Of a stretch of DNA of 64,000 bases, positions 38,171-50,908 are shown in pieces. The translations under genes were made by a program, and so were the position numbers. The stretch's first letter is position 1; each line of letters begins with the position of its first letter. This DNA comes from Leucogyrophana mollusca (lineage: Eukaryota; Basidiomycota; Agaricomycetes; Boletales). Below the pieces are notes generated by a model that saw only the letters and a list, made by a program, of their open reading frames with translations, was not told the DNA's origin and made no database searches. The stretch is from the NCBI GenBank assembly GCA_021014945.1, contig MU266348.1, forward strand, positions 1 to 64,000. The letters are read 5' to 3'.

Positions 38171-39382
38171 TCACAGTGCAGTACCACGCTCGAAACTTGC
38201 ACGAATTTCTGCGGTATACTTGTCGTAGTATCTTGCAATCTGCAGCAGTCCCACACCATTGAGCAAAACCCGACACGCTGAAAAGCTGAACCGTACCTTC
38301 TTGTTGAACACCCGATTCCGTTCGTTGATATATGTAATGTCGCCCTCGTCCTCGTTGAGTCTCTTTCTCGAGAACTTGCCCTTCTTGTCGATGCTACGAG
38401 AGGCAATGGCAGTCAGTGGTTGCGGAAAGGAGTCGAAATAGCAATGAAACGCACTCCCGATTGATCTTCCCAACGACTCTATCGATGGCTTCTTCAGTTG
38501 GTTTGTTATCGGCATATATAAGTGTGTTCGCATCTCGATAGAAGCTCTCAGCAGCTAAACGTTGCTGGTCGCTTGTTGGCATCATCTGAGAAAATAATGA
38601 CAGGTCAACGAAAGTTTGGGAACATTACGCGGCACAACAAGGCAGACCTGGCTGTTTGTAGCATCAAAGGCTGCCAGTGCGGATGATGAGCCGGACGGCG
38701 TGCCACTGCCTGACCTGGATAGTGCACCAGGCGCGAACCCCATTGCTATTTCTTTCTGTCGGTTGTAAGCTTCGAGGTCTGGTTTAATGAGATCCAAATC
38801 CTTCTTGTACCGCCGCCGGGCAGCGTGAGCGTCATCTGCAGAAAGGCGTTAGTACTCTCATTTCCTCGGCATGAGGGTGCAGGAAGTGGGAAGGCATGAT
38901 ACGTACCATGGAACTCGAAATCTGCTCTCCGTGCCTTCCGTGCTTTCTTCTTCTCCCAGTTATCGTTCTCTTCTATCGTCCACTCCCAGTTTTTCTCTCG
39001 CTCAACGTCCTCCCCTCGTTCTTCAGCATCTGCCTTTGAGCGAAGCATCTCCGCAAGTTTACGCTGACGTTCGAGCCGTGCAGCATCACGCTGTGTCAGC
39101 TTGGCTTTTGCGGACTCCTCGACAAGTGATGCGCGGTTGGCTTTGGTGGATGACCGCTGTGGGAATGTCAGAGAGTCCCGATAGTTTCAACATTCGTAGA
39201 ATAGGTACCATTTTAGCCCTCAATTTCTCTAACTTTGCCTTCCGCTCTTCTATGGACATTGTCCCGTCCTCCCTCTCTTCCGATGCCTTGTCTTCGCCGG
39301 TGGAAGTCGGCTCCTCGACAGATTCTTCCACAGCATCAGCTGCATTGGCTGTTGTGGTATCGTCTTGATTGCGTGGTGACAT
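38171..39382 (-). CDS. syf2: pre-mRNA-splicing factor SYF2
   Basis: Six or so exons give around 300 residues. An acidic N terminus (MSPRNQDDTTTANAADAVEE) precedes the SYF2 core: SIEERKAKLEKLRAKM, then EKNWEWTIEENDNWEKKKAR, LIKPDLEAYNRQKEIAMG, DRVVGKINREIDKKGKFSRK and DEGDITYINERNRVFNKK. The chain ends ARYYDKYTAEIRASFERGTAL. SYF2 belongs to the Prp19/NineTeen and Cwf complex of the spliceosome and acts in both catalytic steps. A Ser/Gly-rich insert (LSRSGSGTPSGSSS) before the DATNSQ segment is the only unusual part. Confidence 0.93.
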
Positions 39383-40070
39383 GGCGAGAGGTTGAACACG
39401 AGAGGAGGGATGGAGTACAGCACAGCAGCACCCAAGCTCTCACCCCGAAAGTAAGCGTTGTGGCTGTGCTGAATACCACAAACGATCGGATTTGGCGTCC
39501 TTTGGACCCAACCAACAGCAAACCCCACTGGCAGATACTGTCGACCGGCTATCCCCCTCACTCAGCTCTATCATAATAGACGAGGATCACGTCGTCTAAG
39601 TACTTCACATTTCATGCTGTTTGGGGCTGGTTTGGGGCTGGGTACGTGATGCGCCGCATTCGTGTGCAATATAGTACTGCTATCTATCTGTCTTAGCCAC
39701 TCCTGCTTGGGCAGGAAGCGTGTCCGATTCGCGGCGCTCTACCAACCCCAGAGGCCACGGAGAGCATCACTCTGGTGCGGTGCACACTGAATGAAGGACG
39801 ATGTTTCCCGACCCATCACGGCAATCGAATGTGCACCAGTGTCTTCCGGGCCTTTGAGATCCTCAGACTGGGCCTTGGAAAGCCATCGCAAGAGCGCAAC
39901 TTCGTTGATCTAGGTGAAATTATACGACTTGCGGTTCGGGTGCAATCCGTCCAGGCGAAGCAACCTGGAAGGCTGTACCAAGGTTGCAGCGCGGTTCACC
40001 ACGCAAGCGAGAATTCGAGAACATCAAGTTATCGTCACTATCAATACCTTCACGCTTGATCTATAGCATG
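39383..40070. other. intergenic
   Basis: No gene seen. A short tandem GTTTGGGGCTG-like repeat lies near 39620-39640. Confidence 0.4.
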
Positions 40071-40610
40071 TCATACTTGCAGAACTGGTCCTTCATCTCC
40101 ATAAATCGGGTCTCTCTCAAACCACCTCAGGTCCTTGATTCCTTCGATCTTGCTTTCCTCGTCCTCTCTCCCATAGCACATGTCCCAGTTTTTCCCCTTC
40201 GGATAACTGCCGACTATTTCAAACCCGCCATCAAGATCCTCCAGTAACCTGTGTCCTACTCCCGCCGGCATGATAATGACATCTCCTTTCTTAAGCTCAG
40301 CTTCAACCCTCCCAGGATTATTCTCTCCCCCAAAGCAAAGTTTCGCTCGCCCCGAGGAGATACATAACACCTCATGTGATGTGCTATGGAAATGCGTGGT
40401 ACTGTACATGGTGTAGCGCCATTGCGGTGCTACGACACCGATGGACTTCAGGTGAGTTTCAATTGTAGACGCGGATGCGGAGCGTGGAAAACAGGAATGG
40501 TAAATGAAAAGGGGTTTGTTTTGTAGCGAGGTATTCGGAATGAGATTGTGACTAGGAATGGCGTGGCGGGACACCCGGAGTGAGTTCAAAGCTGTTATCG
40601 AAGACGCCAT
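40071..40610 (-). CDS. single-domain cupin protein (YjlB-like)
   Basis: An intronless gene of 179 residues (start MASSITALNSL; an upstream in-frame Met adds 11). The cupin motifs are clear: motif 1 around THFHSTSHEVLCISSGRAKL, with two His and a Glu as metal ligands, and motif 2 around KKGDVIIMPAGVGHRLLED. After this comes FEIVGSYPKGKNWDMCYG and a short acidic end. Bacterial YjlB-type cupins (COG4297) share the HSxxHEVL and PAGxGH pattern. The reaction is unknown. The lack of introns in an intron-rich window, together with the bacterial-type family, makes ancient transfer a possibility. Confidence 0.9.
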   Translation of the reverse strand: MASSITALNSLRVSRHAIPSHNLIPNTSLQNKPLFIYHSCFPRSASASTIETHLKSIGVVAPQWRYTMYSTTHFHSTSHEVLCISSGRAKLCFGGENNPGRVEAELKKGDVIIMPAGVGHRLLEDLDGGFEIVGSYPKGKNWDMCYGREDEESKIEGIKDLRWFERDPIYGDEGPVLQV

Positions 40611-40969
40611 GGTATGGTGGTAGTTCACAGACAAGTGTTGCAAATTTAGAACGGAGTACTAGGATCTGGTCAGGCGTGACGTCACGAGATCCCTGCAACT
40701 ATCCTCCGTTTCGAGTTCTACCGACCTACACTCAGCTGCCTGAGGACTTCACTACTTATAACGCTAGATGCGCCCAGAGTCATGCAAAAGTTTAGATCGA
40801 GCCGCTTTGTGCGGAGTGAAATAGCAAAGCTGTGAATATGATTCTATTCGGAGGTCTTGGAGTGATTACTACGTCAACCCCCTCCCGAGATAACCCGGGT
40901 CGTAACTTATGAGACTTACAAAAGCTCGGCAAATCGTGCTGAATCGCTAGAACTCCTTCTTTTCCCTTC

Positions 40970-43390
40970 ATGTTCAGTTCGCGCTCGACAGTTGCTTGTG
41001 CTCGTATTCAAGTTCGTGCGGCAAGCCCGGTTGTGGCAGCAGCGCGAAACTTCAGTTCATCCGCGCCAAGAAATAAGCAACGTCTGGTCATTCTCGGTTC
41101 TGGGTGGGGAGGCTATGAAGTTCTCAGAGGTGTCGACAAGAAACGATGGAGTTCGTTATAACCCGAAACTTCCCGGGGTCATCGACTGACCTGATGTCCG
41201 TGAAATAATTACTAGACGTCACAGTGGTTTCTCCAACCAATGCCTTCAACTTTACACCACTGTTAGCTGGTTGTGCAGTCGGTACCCTTGAATTCCGGTG
41301 TGCTGTCGAGCCGGTGAGAGACTGGACATCCTTATCTGGGCGCTTTGCTGAGTCCGAAGTTTGCGCGTTCTAGGTCAGACGGTATTCTCCCCAGGTGGTG
41401 AGTAAAATGCGACCAACGCATGTTCGTCCGTAACCGTACCTTCTTCGGCGCTTCAGGTTGCATACCAAGCCTGGTGTGATGCTATAGGTATGTTACGTTG
41501 CTTTAGGTCGACGCGTTGCTTGTAGCGCCTGATTCCACGCCTATCCAGATTTCAAGCAGAAGACCTTGCAATGTGTTCGTTCTCGCGTACCTGTCTAGTA
41601 GAATGTGCCTCGACTGATAGTAATAACTCCCAGATGCCTGCGACCCCTCCCCTGGCCTACGAAACCTCTTCGGCCCCTAGGGTGCCAACAACGACCACCG
41701 AGACACATTTTCCAGGTACAGGCACGCCATTCAAGTTGAGGTACGATAAGCTTGTTATCGCTGTAGGAGCGTACTCCCAAAGTGAGCCTGTACACAACTT
41801 TGTTGGGTGATGTGACCAATTATTGTGATGGTATCTGTTTTTCAGCCTTCAATGTCCCAGGGGTTAAGGAGCACGCACATTTCCTCAAAGATGTCAGAGA
41901 CGCGCGGGCTATACGCACGCGTATCCTTGAATGTTCGTTCTTCTTCTTTTGTGTCATACTTCGCGTGCTTATTTTTTGAAGGTTTTGAGCAGGCAAATCA
42001 GCCTTTCCTGTCGGACGTCGACCGACGCAACCTACTCAACTTTTGTATTGTTGGTGAGCCGTCAATTTTGCCACATTCTGTGCGCTTCTCATTCCCAAAT
42101 CTCAGGGGGTGGTCCAACCGGTGTTGAGTTTGCCGCGGAACTGCACGATTTACTGCATGCCGAAGTTGAACGTCATTATCCGTCGCTGGCTCGGATGGCC
42201 AAGATTACTCTCTACGATGTCGCGCCCAACATCCTCGGCTCGTTCGACAAGTCATTGGGAAGGTAAATCGCGCTCGTCGCTGTCTGAATTATGTTTTAAA
42301 AGGGCCGTAACAGCTACGCCGAGAACAAGTTCCGCCGAGATGGTATTAGTATCAAGACGCGTCACCACGTGGAGCGTGTCGAGAAGGTGAGATAGGCTCC
42401 CGGTAGCCATGAAAACCTTGATCATTGATACCCTCTTTAGGACAGGATGTTCGTGAAGGAGCAAGGAGAGGGTGACTGCCTTTCTTGGTATCTCCGTCGA
42501 GTTTTCTGAGTCCATCCACTCCGCAGTTCCTTTCGGGCTTCTCGTCTGGAGCACAGGTCTAGCCCCTAATCCCCTCATACAATCGATTGATTCACTGGAG
42601 AAGCACGAGAAGACACAAGGGTACTTTCGATCGTTCATCTTCATGTCGGCATTCATTCTGACCCGGCCTTTGTCAGCCTTTTCACCGACGAACAACTTAA
42701 TGTGCTCACGAACGACGGGAAGCCTGATCCGGACGTATGGGCAATCGGTGACTCCGCGATTATTAAATCTGCAGTGCTTCCTGCAACAGCTCAAGGTCAG
42801 AGCACCGTGCTATATCAGGCGCCCATGGGCTACGGGCAGCTGACTCTGCGCCACCAGTCGCAAATCAGAAGGGGAAGTATCTTGTCAAGAAGTTGAATAA
42901 GATTGTCAAGGATCAAGAGCACACGAAGCCTTTCGAGTTCCACAACCAGGGAAGCCTGGCATACCTCGGAGATTGGTCTGTAATTATTTGGAGCCCCAGC
43001 TGATCTCACGCTGACCACAGTGTAGGAAAGCGATCTACGATAGGTCAGGTGCTGAAAGCATCAAGACGAAGGAATCTGGGCGTCTGGCGTGGCTCCTATG
43101 GCGCTCGGCATATTTCACGCAAACTTTAAGTATCAGGAATAAGTACGTGGACAGCCTTCTCAATTCTCATGAAGGGTTAGGGGACTCACTAATTTGTCGT
43201 CTTCCTCAGGATTCTAGTCCCCACATACTGGTTTGTTCTATCGTTCTTCGTCAGGGCACAGGGCAGTTTTAATAATCTTTCCCCTCTGCAGGTTCCTGAA
43301 TTGTATGTCCTGCTTCTTCTCCGTCGAGCGCGGCGTTTCTGATTCTGACTCGTAATAGGGATCTTCGGTCGCGACTTGACGCGATTCTGA
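40970..43390 (+). CDS. alternative (type II) NADH:ubiquinone oxidoreductase, mitochondrial
   Basis: A dozen or so exons encode roughly 530 residues. The N terminus is a mitochondrial presequence ([20 protein letters not shown] ... RNFSSSAP), then the FAD-binding fold [38 protein letters not shown], and [15 protein letters not shown]. The NADH-binding fold has [20 protein letters not shown]. Later come [27 protein letters not shown] and [18 protein letters not shown], then the membrane-anchoring end [13 protein letters not shown]. Such enzymes pass electrons from NADH to ubiquinone without pumping protons. Whether it faces the matrix (NDI) or the intermembrane space (NDE) is not decided by the sequence; no EF hand is present. 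Confidence 0.94.
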
Positions 43391-43740
43391 GCGCTACTCT
43401 CATCTCCTTTGCTGGTGACAGATTCATCCAGTTTTTACATCATAGGCACGTCGGAAGCGTGTCAGTTTGATGAACAAGTTTACTCATGTTGGCTTCGCAG
43501 ACTTTTCACCAAGGACACGCCACTCAGTATAGAATTAGAGACAGAAATACCATAAATGTCCTCGTCAGTGCTAATAGTTATAGAATGGTAATTGATCGAT
43601 ACAAAGATAAGCCTATGCTTGTGCTATGACCATAATACAGTTTTGCGATTGTGGAATACGATACCGGATACTCATTATGCCCTTGTCAATAACCTTGCCG
43701 CCGAAGTACACATGTAATAGAACTGCGAAGTTCGCAACGG
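43391..43740. other. 3' intergenic
   Basis: AT-rich flank between convergent genes; nothing seen. Confidence 0.5.
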
Positions 43741-44752
43741 TCAGGGGGCAATGACTACTTTTCTGCGAATCTTCCTCTTCTTCTCCGGGGATGCTGGAGG
43801 GCTATTAGTCTCTAGTCCACGATAGGAGCGCGGGCGTGCGTACCTGTTGGAACGACGCCCTGAGGGGTGGAAACTTCGGGGAAGGACGTGTTCCTTCGCA
43901 GCGATTTGGCCCCTGCCAAGAAACCTTCAACAAAGTCCTTATTGTCCTTCACTATCTCAGGCGAGACGCCATATCCCTGCAGGTCCGCAATCAGTGTTGA
44001 CCAGGCAGGTTCGATGTTCTTTGCGGACTCGACGATGCCTTTGGTGGTAATCCCGACGTGTGCCACATGGACAAATGAATGTGGTGCAGGACCGGAAATC
44101 ATGGCGGGTTTCAGTGGTGATGTTCGAGGTGGCGGGGGCTTCTCTTTCTTTGTTGATTTGCTCCGCAGAGAGTTGAAGACTACGGATGCTTTTGTCAATG
44201 AAAGGACACAAGAAATTTGAAAGAAGGGGCAGCCTACAGTAACGTCGCGTTCTGTCCAAGACTTTTTTGTAGAACACCCCGGCTTCATCGTCTTCGTCAA
44301 AGCGAAACCCAAACATGCGGCTCTAAAGGCGGTGCGGCGTAAGTACTAGTCAAAGAAACACAGTAAACAAGATCTCTCACCGCTCCGGAGAAGTAGTGAA
44401 AGAAAGGTTTGTCTTTGTTGTACTCAAACACCTCGGGGATGGAAAACGTCCAGACCACTCTGTCGGTTTTGATGTCCACGAGCCGGAACCAGTACTTTTC
44501 TTTGAGGCGCAAGCTTTGTCCAGCGCGGCTTGCGAGTGCAGCAGCACAAGATGGGTCTCGGTCGCGTCCGAAGACAAGAATGCCTTTGAGCTTCGAGTAA
44601 CTCCAATTGATATGCGGATTATTGAAAGGGGCGTAATACACCCTAACTGCGGCGGTGGCGATCACTTTCTGCGTAGATGGCTCAAGGACAGACGAGAGAT
44701 ATGGATCCCGCTGCTTGTCTTCAGCGGTGAAAGATGATGTTGGGTGATGCAT
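43741..44752 (-). CDS. WH1 (EVH1)-CRIB protein, short WASP-like
   Basis: About four exons give around 270 residues. Residues 10-140 form a WH1/EVH1 domain: VRVYYAPFNN, YSKLKGILVFGRD, KYWFRLVDIKTDRVVWTFSI, PFFHYFSGA and MFGFRFDEDDEAGVFYKKVL. A linker of Lys/Pro (STKKEKPPPPRTSP) leads to a match to the CRIB consensus, ISGPAPHSFVHVAHVG, which binds Cdc42/Rac-type GTPases. A helical region follows (YGVSPEIVKDNKDFVEGFLAG), and a basic tail (PEKKRKIRRK) ends the chain. The polyproline and VCA regions that make WASP an Arp2/3 activator are absent, so it may be a GTPase-linked adaptor or competitor. A TATATAA box lies about 85 bp upstream. Confidence 0.85.
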
Positions 44753-46339
44753 GGTGTGAGGGCAGTGGAGTACGATGACAGTGGGTATAAAGCTGATTTG
44801 GAAAGAGCGCGGAAAGGAGGAGGGACTGACAAGCGAGTTTATATACGATTTGATCACCGGATGACTCCGCAGGGCGCCTGTCCTGGAGATAGAAGGATGC
44901 ATCGTGGTCGCCTCATGTCATCACCTCTCAAGCAGTGGCGCCGAGCCAACTCCGGAGAGATGTAATCCTGTGGGTAAGGGTGCAACTCAGTTCTCGTGCT
45001 CATAGGCAATTATTTTCGTCTTCTGCTACGACATCCAAAGGTCGCATAATAGAGCACAAGCGGTGTTTTCCGAGCTATCCTGATACCCAGGAAGATTAGT
45101 AAACCACTGACTTGATGGAAAAAGAGGGTGTCAGGCATTAAAATATTCAAATCACTCACCCCTGCACTAGTAATACCCCTCCTCGTTTTTGCTAGGGCTT
45201 AGGAGGACGTACGGTACAAAGGATGGCGCCTAACTGCGATGAAGCTGTTGTCAAGGGGGCGCGTCCACATATACGTACGCCACGATGAGTCGTGCATTGC
45301 GCCTGCGCTTCATTCCGAAAGTCCAGACCTAGGATTTACATCGTGGGCTGTCGACTGTCAACCCCCGGAACGCTGCAAACCGGGTACGTAAACTCACCAT
45401 CCACGTGCTCGCGTATAAGCAAGAAACAAGGTCTTTTGCCAGAGTCCTTGCCACAGCTTGAAGAAATCATAATGGCAAATGAAGATCGTCCGGCGAGCAT
45501 CCCGTGAGTCATAACAACGCGCATCAGACGTGCTTCTGACAAGGTATCTTTCATTATCTTGGCCACCGCCGATGATGCCTTAGGTATGCTCGACGTAAGT
45601 TGTATTCACCAGATAGAAATCTGAGTATCGTTTGACATAAAAAGACTTACCCTCGTGCGGCAACAAAGACGGTCTCACGGTGGGATACATTGTTTCATCT
45701 GTGGTGAGCATCAGGCCGATCACGAAAAGGAAGTCATGTAATTGGATCGAGAGAGGTTGTGTGTCAAGATACATACCAAAAGTTGATTCGCAGCGTTGTG
45801 AGTAAGCTTCCGGACACAAGACAATAGCAAAGGGATTACAGATCCACGAGGTTCGGGAACTACGATACCGCTTGTGCTTATGATTCGCATCCGCGACCAA
45901 GAGACCTCATCATGCTGTCGCAGGATCGATGAAGTCCTGTCCAAGCTTGACACTGGGCTGGCGATCTGCCGTGCGCGGTAAAAAAAAAAAATAAGGAGCA
46001 ATCATCGAGCATACGAGGCGTCCTCAGATCGAATGTAGGTCCTGTGCACGTCGAGTGTATCGCCGCCATTCCAAAACGGCGAGGAGTTGAACCGGAAGCT
46101 TCAGCCTGCTTGAAGCCTGAAGCTGAAGACCGTGACATTCGATGTTGTCAACTGATCCCCAAACAATCACAGCAAGTCAACATCGGGATTTTCCGAGTCT
46201 GTACAACAACGCGGCACTACAGATCGCATCACTTTCGAAAGTTTCAGGATCTGCGGACAAACCACTCCCCCTCCCCCCCATTAACATTACAACATGCATT
46301 CCACTCGACAAAATAACGTAACCCACATCATGAAGTGCT
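44753..46339. other. region with an unresolved minus-strand gene candidate
   Basis: Minus-strand segments 45640-45900 and 45409-45590 have splice-like borders (GTAAGT at about 45652 on the minus strand) and coding-like composition, but I could not chain them into one open frame, and no domain is recognisable. A run of A on the plus strand lies at 45980-45991. Treat it as a possible decayed or heavily spliced gene. Confidence 0.3.
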
Positions 46340-48895
46340 TCAAGTCTCAATCGACAGCTGATCCCTTCTCCGATGCAGTCCAAACCGCACGCCTCGTTCA
46401 GTAGGTTGTAATGAAAATGATAAACTCTCGTCTGCATCTTCCGGTCCAAACATGTCCAAGGAGTCCGTTTGCAAAGTGCGCCAATCACCCTCCTGGTCTT
46501 CCTCACTGTTACCGTTTTCACCTCTCCTATCTCCCCTTTCAAACCGATCCGCCACCACGGCTAGCGGATCGGTCAGCCTCGCTTGCGCCATCTCGAGTAG
46601 GCTGCGAGAGCTCATTGTTCCGTCAGGCAGGTAAAATTTGACGCTGTCTGAAGCGGAAAAACACGTCCAGAACACGATGCCGAGGGCAACAAGGCTGTAG
46701 AGGAATAGCAACACAAGGAAAGTTGCCAGAGGAGCGATGGGATATCGTGAAGCGACCGTCTGAGTCGCACTGAACGCGTTCAGCGCTGGGATAGACTCGA
46801 CAATGCCCGCAGAGAGGGCGAGCGAGCGCAGCATGAGCTGGGTTTGAAGCTCGCTGGCAAAGTCCGTCGACTGCACGAAGGACTGCAGCGCGTTTTGGAG
46901 CTGAGGGATGAGATACGTGAATGACATGTAGTCGATGAATCCGGACGTCATTGCAGAAGTGGTGTTGAAGTCTGCTAAAGTTGCGTTGGTAATCGAATAG
47001 GTATTGTTATAGTTGCTGAGTTCAACATTGTAGATGGAGACGGTGCAGGCAGTCAGGTAGGAGACGCTGCTTTGGGCCGGCCCGAAGTACCAACCAGGTG
47101 TTCCAGTGATGCTGCTCGCGTTCGTCCCGGAAGTTTCCAAGGCCGTGTTGAGTCCGTCGTAGGTCATCTGAAGGAAAAAACCAAATGGGTTGTTTCCGGT
47201 ACCATTGGACCACGCTGGCTGCTGTGACAGATTGGTGGGATCGTAGATGAACGATGTTGAATTATACAGGGATGCATTGTAAGGGGGTACAAAATCGGTA
47301 CAGGCAAAAGGGCCCCCGTCCACACCACCATCCGTAGGGAGAAGGTTGCTACAATTGGGTAGCCCACACGATATCGACGCACCGAACGTCGAAGCCGAGA
47401 AGTTGTATAGCGAGGACTGATCGACAGAGGCAGGTACGAAAACCGCCATGTTGTGCGATTCGATGAGAATGGTGCTGTGAGAAGTGGAAGCATTATTGGA
47501 GGCGGCAACGCTTTCAGCGAGAATGGAGTTATCGTCTAAACTGCCCCATCCAGGTCCATACTGGTACCACTGCATATTATCGTTATCATACGCTGCGCAG
47601 TTTTCTCCCGGCAAGGCAGTTCGGTCAGACATAAGGCGATGTGTTTCCATGTACCCTGGGTATGGGCATGTGGTCGTGTTGATAGCTGTGCCGTAGTTCA
47701 ATGAGGGGAGGTTATTGATGGGGGATACGGACTGGTAAATTAGAGTTCCAGAGACGGTATGGAGCCAAAGATCAACAAAACTTCGTTCAAGAGGTTAGTC
47801 ATCACGGGGCGACGTCAAATGGATGAAATCCTGACCCGATAGCATGGGTGAATAGTAGAACGACACCGAGGGCCGCGAAGCTGGTGACAACCCGGGATCG
47901 AGGAGCTTTAGACTTCCTTTGCCTGAACAGGTATCGCCCGGATTGGATGAGACTGAAGATGTTGCTAGAACCGTATATCTTGAGTAAGATTCCGTATCTG
48001 TACGCACTGGATTAAGGGGGCGATACAGGACATATATAGCGTGCCTCTTACTGAAGAGGCGTGACCGCTCGCGCTACTGTGCTCTTCATTCGAGTCGGAT
48101 TTGTTTCGTCTAACCAGTCCGCGGCAACGCGGTATGCAAGCAGGCCCATCAAAGGCGGGACAGTGAGGGATATTAGATGACTCTGATGACCGCATCAAAA
48201 TGGGCCATGTAATGCTCAGAGGATCCCTGCAAACTCACAGTTATAGATGCTATGGCCAAACCATAGAGTGTGCTCTGTTGAATAACGCCAGAGTCGCTGA
48301 CATCAGAGTATGAGTCTTTGCTGCCTTCCACTGCAACGATTGCTCCTGAGAACAGGGACAAGGCTTCCGGAGCTGCAGATATTGCGGGCCGCGACAAAAG
48401 ATAACCTAAAATGGCCGCAGGGAGAGCGATGCAACATGCGAAGATGAAAAGCGCAGGGAGAAGAGTTAACAGTCCCACTCGTTTCCGTGGGCCAAGTTCG
48501 GCAGAGAGTGGTTTACTAGTAAGTGAAGGAGAGGACGATATTTCTCGGGAAACCTTTCGACGGACAGGTGTGAGTGGTAGAAGTGGGCTACTTGTCGAAA
48601 CAGGTTTCTCGGTATCAGGCCAGGGCATATTTTCTCGGAGTCCGTGGTGACCAGGGTGGTTGTCGGATACGCCAGAAATGCGAATACACTGGTATATATA
48701 TCCCAGTGTAGCTGCCTTGTGGACCATCATGCTTCGCATTATATTAAACCGCTGATAATAATCCTGTGTCCCATGGTAATTCGGAGCTGTCAAACTCCAC
48801 CACTGTGGCCCCAGGTGCCACAAGGAAGATCCAACTCCTGTGAATCGAGTGCGGGGCTTCCGTGGTTTCGAACGCCTTCCGGACGTTGCGGCCAT
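46340..48895 (-). CDS. large membrane protein with a glycosylated outer domain, unnamed fungal family
   Basis: About five exons encode roughly 790 residues. The N-terminal cytosolic part has basic and Ser/Pro stretches, then a first TM near VGLLTLLPALFIFACCIAL, a second around residues 230-300 and a third after RSRVVTSFAALGVVLLFTHAIG. The large last exon (46340-47701) holds an Asn-rich outer domain with many N-x-S/T sites (NASTSHST, NATLADFNTT, NGTGNNPF) and paired Cys (SCGLPNCSN). A final TM (PIAPLATFLVLLFLYSLVALG) and an acidic cytosolic tail follow. This type of architecture is common in agaricomycetes and has no assigned role. The start at 48895 is chosen because a basic region follows directly. 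Confidence 0.78.
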
Positions 48896-49147
48896 ATACT
48901 GAAAATCCGGGACATCATACACAGGCTCCGCTGAAATAACCTCTCACTCTGAGGATGGCGTTACCATTAGCTGGTACACTCTGAGGTTGCTCACCTCCAG
49001 ACTCCAACATCGATCACAGGCAAAGTGATCCAGCGATGGCATCAATACACCCGGGCTGCAATATGAACGCCGATGCTGTGGCTAGTATTTGCCACTTCCG
49101 GTTAGTACTCTCTAGTTAGGCAGTCCGCGGTTCGCTCTAGCAATCAG

Positions 49148-50908
49148 CTACACAAACTCCAACACATGAACTTGGTTCAGCACAGATCGCAACCAAAGCC
49201 TCCCTCTCACACCATCAAACTTTCGGACCCTTCCAAGCTTTCCTACTGGAACGTCCAGATCCGCCACCCCGAATCCTATATCAAACCGTGTACCAAGCAC
49301 ACCTACGTTGATAGGCGAAAGGGTGAGCGTAAACGCATGCAGCACAGGCACCCGAAAAATGGTTTCTTGGCGATCAAGTACGCCCCTCCCACTCCAGGTG
49401 CCACTCCCATTCGAATACAATCGCTCGCAGTACGGTATGAGGGACTGGCTACCTGTGGGGAAAAGGCAATGGACCTCGCTGGGAATGAGATCCGGGCCCC
49501 GAACGGAATTGATGGGGGAGCTTGAATCAAAAGGATGTGCGCCCAGTACGAGATGGACGATACAGAATGTCTTGTCGTCGACAGGGCCCGTGATAGCGCC
49601 AAATGCAAGGTGAACGGAATGCGTAATTGAGTGCTTCATCTCATATAATAGTGGGTTGGTGAAAGAAGACACCAGACATATGTCCCGATGAGATGCTTCT
49701 AACCAGATGATGCCTGTCGATCCTGACTCACTCGGCGGAGAGATGGGGATGGGGAACGCTTCAACAAGGCTGCGCCGAGTAAAACCCGCGTCACGGACGC
49801 TATCACTCCCGACATCCCCGCCCCGCGCTAAGAATAGACGTGACACGAGCAAGTGTGAAGAGCAGAGCATCACCTCTGCCTGCGTCACGACAGGAATCTG
49901 GCGAGGGTTTAGTGGCAACGTCCAAAAAAAATACACCTTTGTGGCTGAAGCTCACACACCATAACTGAGAGAACCGGGCGATAAAGCTAATATGGCGCCG
50001 CTGTATCCATGACCCAGATGCTGTCGTCAAAAGTCTGGATCACCAAAGTGTGACGCAGAATGATGTTGTAAAGGGTGTACCACCCCCCAGAGTCGCCAAG
50101 AGAGATCGAGCGTATCAAGGATACGTCAAAGCACCCGTCCGAACGATCGAATCCCTCTCTCCCAAACTCAGGACGGTTCAACTTGAAAATGCTTCTACAA
50201 GTAGCATAGGGAAGACGTGAGCAGCACCGGGTGATGTACGCTAACAACAGAACGCGCACGTACATTTCCGATTCGCCCGACAATATTTGCTGCTTATTCG
50301 TCGCGACGACGAGGAACGCCAACAGATTCCCCTCGGCATCGACAGTGTGGGTGCATAGAAAGTGCTCGATTGTCATCGAGGTGTCACAATGGAAAAGCAG
50401 CTGCTCAGAACCCTGCCCGTCCCCTGAGTCCAGATCCAAAGCCCAAATTTCCCTCTGACACGTTTTCCGCACTAACCACCGTCCTGCAACGACGTCGACC
50501 CCCGTATCCAGCAGGTCAATCGTACGTAAAGAGACGGGTTTAGACGGTGGACTGGTCTCGGGTTGCCCACGCGCCAAAGGGTCAGCATCGGCGGACGGCC
50601 ATTTCTTTGCAACCTTGGCGCTTCGGACGAGGGTGTCACGTAAGTATTGTGTGGAATGCCAGCTATGTGGACCTGGCGGTCGGGGAAGCAGAGAGTGACG
50701 GTAGGCGTTGAGCCAGGTAGTTCGTTGCCATGATATTTGGTGGAACTGTTTGGATACCTGATACTCATGAAGTCATCAGCAGAATCGACGAGTGCCGCTT
50801 CAGCTCAACTTGTCCCAAGTAAATGATGTCCTCGACATCAAGATGATTGATGATCTGATACAGAACATCCACAGGAAGAGTGTCCAGCGTCAGTACAGTA
50901 GCTCCCAT
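49148..50908 (-). CDS. F-box protein with propeller-like C-terminal region
   Basis: Several exons encode about 530 residues. The N terminus reads MGATVLTLDTLPVDVLYQII, continuing HLDVEDIIYLGQV, a typical F-box that would dock to Skp1 in an SCF ubiquitin ligase. After it comes a Trp/His-rich stretch (WLNAYRHSLLPRPPGPHSW) seen in agaricomycete F-box proteins, then repeated beta-type segments (WLVRKTCQREIWALDLDSGD, HTLVIQTFDDSIWVMDT, GIIWLEASHRDICLVSSF) ending at VHVLEFV. The repeats suggest a beta-propeller-like substrate-binding part, but no WD signature is clear. The substrate is unknown. These genes are numerous in mushrooms. Confidence 0.77.

Noticed and set aside
37981..38281. Two overlapping plus frames after the small secreted candidate
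   Set aside because: They run antisense into the SYF2 last exon and have no domain.
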